Of a stretch of DNA of 17,019 nucleotides, positions 14,368 to 17,019 are shown in pieces. Source of the stretch: an uncultured Blautia sp. (GTDB taxonomy: Bacteria; Bacillota; Clostridia; Lachnospirales; Lachnospiraceae). The first letter of the stretch is position 1. Each line of letters starts with the position of its first letter. The stretch is from assembly GCA_934408705.1 (NCBI GenBank), contig CAKRVL010000057.1, forward strand, positions 1-17,019, read 5' to 3'. A program made the translations under genes and the position numbers. A model generated the notes under the pieces. The model was not told where the DNA came from. It saw only the letters and a program-made list of their open reading frames with translations, and did not search any database.

Positions 14368-15054
14368 TCAATTCCCGGTGCCATTTATATACTCCGTCAC
14401 ACCATCTGCTATCGCATCTGCCACCTTCTTCTGATATCCATCCTGTGCCAGCTTCCAGGCCTCATCAGGGTTAGTGAGAAAACCACATTCCACAATATTT
14501 ATAATTCCCGGACTGCGCTTTAAAAGATAATATGTAGTGTTTCCCTTTGCCTCTCTCGGCCTTTCTACCTGAAGATGCTTATTTAATTTTTACTGGAGAA
14601 GCTTCGCGAGCCTCTCTCCTTCCATTGAATCCCGGTAATAAAATACCTGTGGTCCCTTCACTCCGGAATCTTCATAACTGTTCTGATGAATACTCACTGT
14701 AAGCACGGGCTTTACCTCTCGTATAATAAGTATTCTTTTCTGCATATCCTGTACCTTTTTATTCCTGGCTTCTGGCTCATACAAGCCTTCGTCAGTCTCC
14801 CTGGTCATAACGACCTGGAAGCCCTTTTCTTCCAGAGCCTCCTTCACCTTCAAGCCTATGGCAAGATTAAAATCCTTTTCCCGTACCCCATCCAGCCCAA
14901 TCATCCCCGGATCTGTACCCCCATGCCCACAGTCTACAACAATTATCTTCTTCGGGTTTAATTCTACAGATATAGTAGCTGCTTCTCTTGAGAGAAAATA
15001 AAAGCACACCAGCAAAAGGCACCCCATAAGCAGTTCTATTATATGCTTTTTCAA
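14368..15054 (-). pseudogene. cwlD: CwlD-like N-acetylmuramoyl-L-alanine amidase, interrupted by an in-frame TAA
   Basis: The frame from TTG 15054 to TGA 14368 spans 229 codons, near the 237 residues of B. subtilis CwlD. It encodes an N-terminal membrane anchor (residues 5-22) and an Amidase_3 domain with zinc ligands in DCGHGG (H44), REKD (E59) and SIHQN (H123). CwlD with PdaA makes muramic delta-lactam in spore cortex, needed for germination. Codon 155 (14590-14592) is TAA, so translation should stop after LAKLLQ. The same frame continues with clear family sequence, including VECGFLTNPDEAW, where E189 is the catalytic Glu. The 154-residue product would lack it. Bacillus CwlD has an acidic residue at the stop position, so GAA to TAA is a likely origin. 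The TTG start has GGGGG about 9 nt upstream. A real nonsense mutation or a sequencing error are both possible. Confidence 0.88.
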
Positions 15055-15116
15055 TATAAAACACCCCCTGGCATATATACTATATTGTTAAGACTAATTC
15101 ATCGCCCTTCACATCA

Positions 15117-15145
15117 TGTATATGTCTCAGAGAGTGTTTTTATCA
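15117..15145 (-). promoter_or_regulatory. Candidate SigE-like promoter of cwlD
   Basis: On the minus strand TGATAAAA (15138-15145) is followed after 13 bp by CATATACA (15117-15124). The ATA core and the CATA start of the -10 have the same spacing as the candidates before yabP and the cotS-like gene. The match outside these cores is weak. It lies in the 124-bp gap between the GH18 gene and cwlD, about 60 bp before the TTG. Confidence 0.3.
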
Positions 15146-15178
15146 TTGATATATTCTAGCAACCTGCTTCTGTTAGAT

Positions 15179-16843
15179 TTACTGCCCAGCGCTTCCTGAC
15201 AGATTGTCTGTGATCACCTGCCAGATGCCACTATTCTCAAAGCCCAGCTTCCAGGCCGCTACACCTGCAAGGTTATACTTTGGTACCAGCTGTACCTTAG
15301 CTGCGATAGACTGGGAATCCTCTATCCATATCTGGTAAGTGCAGCCTTCCTTCTCAAAGCTGCCATAATTCTGGCTTACATCACTGTCCCAGTATACCTG
15401 GGCATTGTTTGTATTCACAACCTCCTGTGCGGTATCCATTCCGATAGCCTCACTTGACAGACTGCCTGCCTCTGTTTTCCATAATCTTGTATAAAATGGG
15501 ACCGCATTGATAACACGCTGAGCCGGAACCTCTGCAATAGTATCTATAACTCCCTGCTCTACCCACGGAAGGGAGGCTACAGAACCAGCTTCCTCAGATC
15601 CGACATAGTGCTCATCATATCCCATAATAATCACATAATCTACAACTCTTCCCTGCTCCGCTCTGTCATAATGACTGGTAAAATCCTCCGGAACCGGATT
15701 ATCCACAGAGAGAACCAGATTATTCTTATGACACTCTATGGAGAGCTCACGCAAAAATTCCAGGAAATGCATCCCCACATCCTCGCTAAGCTGCTCAAAG
15801 TCCACATTTATTCCGTCAATTCCTGCATTAACAGCCGCACTTACCAGCTGCGTAATCAGATTCTGTCTGGAGCTTGTCCTGGATAACACTTCATATGTGC
15901 TGATATCCTGTGTAAAGTTATCAACAAGTCCCCATACCTTAAGTCCTCTCTCATGGGCAAGTGACACATAGTCCTCTGTAGCATTATTGACGATATTACC
16001 GCTATTATCTGATACATAAAACCATGTAGGTGAAATAACATTTACTCCGGTCATATTCTGAATGGAATCAGCAAGTCCCGCATTTGCATCTGTGGACATT
16101 ACCTGATGCCATACCATGTTAACCGGCTGATCCATAGTAAGATAAGTATACTCTTCACCTACTGCTGCCCTGTCCAAATTCAATGTCTGAACTTCACTTA
16201 TACTCTTCTTCTCAATGTATCCTATATAACCATCCCAGGTTGCTACCTGATCCCAGTTCTCAAGTTCTTCCATAAGGATAAGAGTATCCCCTTTATTCAC
16301 TTTGGTAAGAACTTCAGATTTAATGCCACCACGATACCGTACATAAGTATCCTTCTTTACCGTAACAGCATTCACCCCGGAAAAATCCTTCTGGATAGCC
16401 ACACGGTTCGGCTGCTGATATACATATGTATCCATGTCTGTATAGCGCTTTATAAAATCAAGGCTCAGATAAGCGGTTCCATCCTTCAGCCATACCTCTC
16501 CTCCAGCCTCTGCAGATGCAGGAGTATAGACAAGTTCAGAAGGTGTAGCATAGAGTATCTGCTGTCCCTCTTCATCCCAGTAATATCTCTGATTCAGATA
16601 AGTATTCACCACATCAATAGGAAGATATGGCTGGTCGCCGGACATTACCGCCCTCTGCTCCAGAATCTGGGTTCCAACTATAAGTACGGCTTCTGAATCG
16701 CCAGTCTGTCCATAATATTCTGTTAAATCCATCTTTTTCCTGGTAGGGATCTGACGCAGGATCAGAGTTGTCACAAACCCGAGCACTGCAACAATTGCTA
16801 TCAGTATACACACCACTACTACAGGATTAATTCTTTTCTTCAT
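15179..16843 (-). CDS. Membrane-anchored GH18 glycoside hydrolase with SH3-like domain
   Basis: A 554-residue protein. A single hydrophobic segment at residues 8-30 after MKKR acts as an uncleaved anchor or signal. Residues about 50-150 resemble the copper-amine-oxidase-N-like repeat domain common in clostridial envelope proteins (YLPIDVVNTYL, AYLSLDFIKRY). Residues about 158-215 look like a bacterial SH3 domain (VRYRGGIKSEVLTKVNKGD, then DGYIGYI). From about 240 a GH18 barrel follows, with the catalytic motif DGINVDFE ending in E350, and later IIMGYDEHY. This arrangement is like YaaH/SleL-type cortex-lytic or peptidoglycan-related glycosidases, so cell wall or cortex is the likely substrate. 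That is an inference, strengthened a little by cwlD lying downstream. The ATG has a weak AGAGG site at about 11 nt. Confidence 0.88.
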   Translation of the reverse strand: MKKRINPVVVVCILIAIVAVLGFVTTLILRQIPTRKKMDLTEYYGQTGDSEAVLIVGTQILEQRAVMSGDQPYLPIDVVNTYLNQRYYWDEEGQQILYATPSELVYTPASAEAGGEVWLKDGTAYLSLDFIKRYTDMDTYVYQQPNRVAIQKDFSGVNAVTVKKDTYVRYRGGIKSEVLTKVNKGDTLILMEELENWDQVATWDGYIGYIEKKSISEVQTLNLDRAAVGEEYTYLTMDQPVNMVWHQVMSTDANAGLADSIQNMTGVNVISPTWFYVSDNSGNIVNNATEDYVSLAHERGLKVWGLVDNFTQDISTYEVLSRTSSRQNLITQLVSAAVNAGIDGINVDFEQLSEDVGMHFLEFLRELSIECHKNNLVLSVDNPVPEDFTSHYDRAEQGRVVDYVIIMGYDEHYVGSEEAGSVASLPWVEQGVIDTIAEVPAQRVINAVPFYTRLWKTEAGSLSSEAIGMDTAQEVVNTNNAQVYWDSDVSQNYGSFEKEGCTYQIWIEDSQSIAAKVQLVPKYNLAGVAAWKLGFENSGIWQVITDNLSGSAGQ

Positions 16844-16910
16844 AAAATATTTATCCTCTCAGTGTAAGTCTTCTTGCTGCTTCCCACGGACAATTCCGCA
16901 GTAGGTAATT

Positions 16911-16916
16911 ATTATA
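16911..16916 (-). promoter_or_regulatory. Candidate extended -10 promoter element for the GH18 gene
   Basis: TGATATAAT on the minus strand gives a perfect TATAAT at 16911-16916 with the TG of an extended -10. No good -35 is found 16-18 bp upstream, where the first hairpin of the edge cluster begins. The predicted start would give a leader of about 60 nt before the ATG at 16843. Confidence 0.5.
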
Positions 16917-17005
16917 TCATGATTCGCACCTCACGGTGCTTGACGCTGCTTCGCAGCTATCATGATCGACATTCGCCGCTCCCGATGAATAAGCTGCGCT
17001 TATTC
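16916..17005. repeat. Cluster of short perfect hairpins with a repeated ATCATGAT palindrome
   Basis: Three perfect inverted repeats follow each other: GCACC/GGTGC around 4 nt (16926-16939), GCTGC/GCAGC around 3 nt (16945-16957), and GAATAAGC/GCTTATTC around 3 nt (16987-17005). The palindrome ATCATGAT occurs twice (16916-16923 and 16959-16966), bracketing the first two hairpins. The block is visibly more GC-rich than the rest of the window and has no open reading frame worth calling. It continues to the window end (17019). It may be a dispersed intergenic repeat or part of an RNA element. Only the inverted repeats themselves are certain. Confidence 0.5.
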
Positions 17006-17019
17006 CCGCTCGCTAACGC

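Noticed and set aside
14301..14384. Upstream ATG at 14384 for the 660-residue membrane protein
   Set aside because: It overlaps the cwlD frame and lies upstream of the candidate promoter. The added 28 residues are basic and unlike a membrane protein start.
14590..14592. Programmed stop-codon read-through in cwlD
   Set aside because: The context is CAG TAA AAA, which does not match known leaky stop contexts, and TAA is usually the tightest stop. I treat it as a nonsense change or an error.
14867..15064. A 65-codon open frame on the minus strand overlapping cwlD
   Set aside because: It is another frame of the same region. The cwlD frame carries the amidase motifs.
16106..16696. A 196-codon open frame on the plus strand
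   Set aside because: Antisense to the N-terminal half of the GH18 gene, with composition of a mirror frame.

Overview
The window looks like chromosomal DNA from an endospore-forming, low-to-mid GC Firmicute, most likely a member of the Lachnospiraceae (Clostridia). The reasons are the hup-rqcP-yabP-yabQ sporulation order, a CotS-family protein, a CwlD-type amidase, a T-box riboswitch in front of proS, strong purine-rich ribosome binding sites and A/T-rich SigA-type promoters. The lineage is inferred from gene content and protein style only. Every gene I accept is on the minus strand, so transcription runs from high to low coordinates.

Layout in the direction of transcription. (1) 16911-17019: a cluster of short perfect hairpins at the window edge, followed by an extended -10 promoter. 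(2) 15179-16843: a membrane-anchored GH18 glycosidase with an SH3-like domain. (3) 14368-15054: a CwlD-like spore-cortex amidase broken by one in-frame TAA that removes the catalytic glutamate. (4) 12318-14300 and 10061-12334: two overlapping genes for large multi-pass membrane proteins. The second carries the DUF2298/'YYY' signature and both look like GT-C-fold glycosyltransferases. (5) 5840-10003: an operon with its own promoter and terminator, encoding threonylcarbamoyl-AMP synthase (Sua5/YwlC type), RpiB, a dCMP deaminase and an LTA-synthase-family sulfatase. (6) 2625-5786: a promoter, a T-box leader with a terminator, proS, and the CCA-adding enzyme, the last two overlapping as TAATG. (7) 1515-2599: a CotS-family protein with altered kinase residues. 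(8) 5-1504: hup with a consensus promoter, a terminator, rqcP, then yabP and yabQ behind a SigE-like promoter.

Most genes are housekeeping or sporulation genes of known families. The strongest items for follow-up are the in-frame stop in cwlD, the uncharacterised GT-C pair, the SigE-like sites with matching spacing before yabP, cotS and cwlD, the T-box control of the CCA-adding enzyme, and the hairpin cluster at the right edge. I see no CRISPR array, tRNA, rRNA, insertion sequence or prophage gene.
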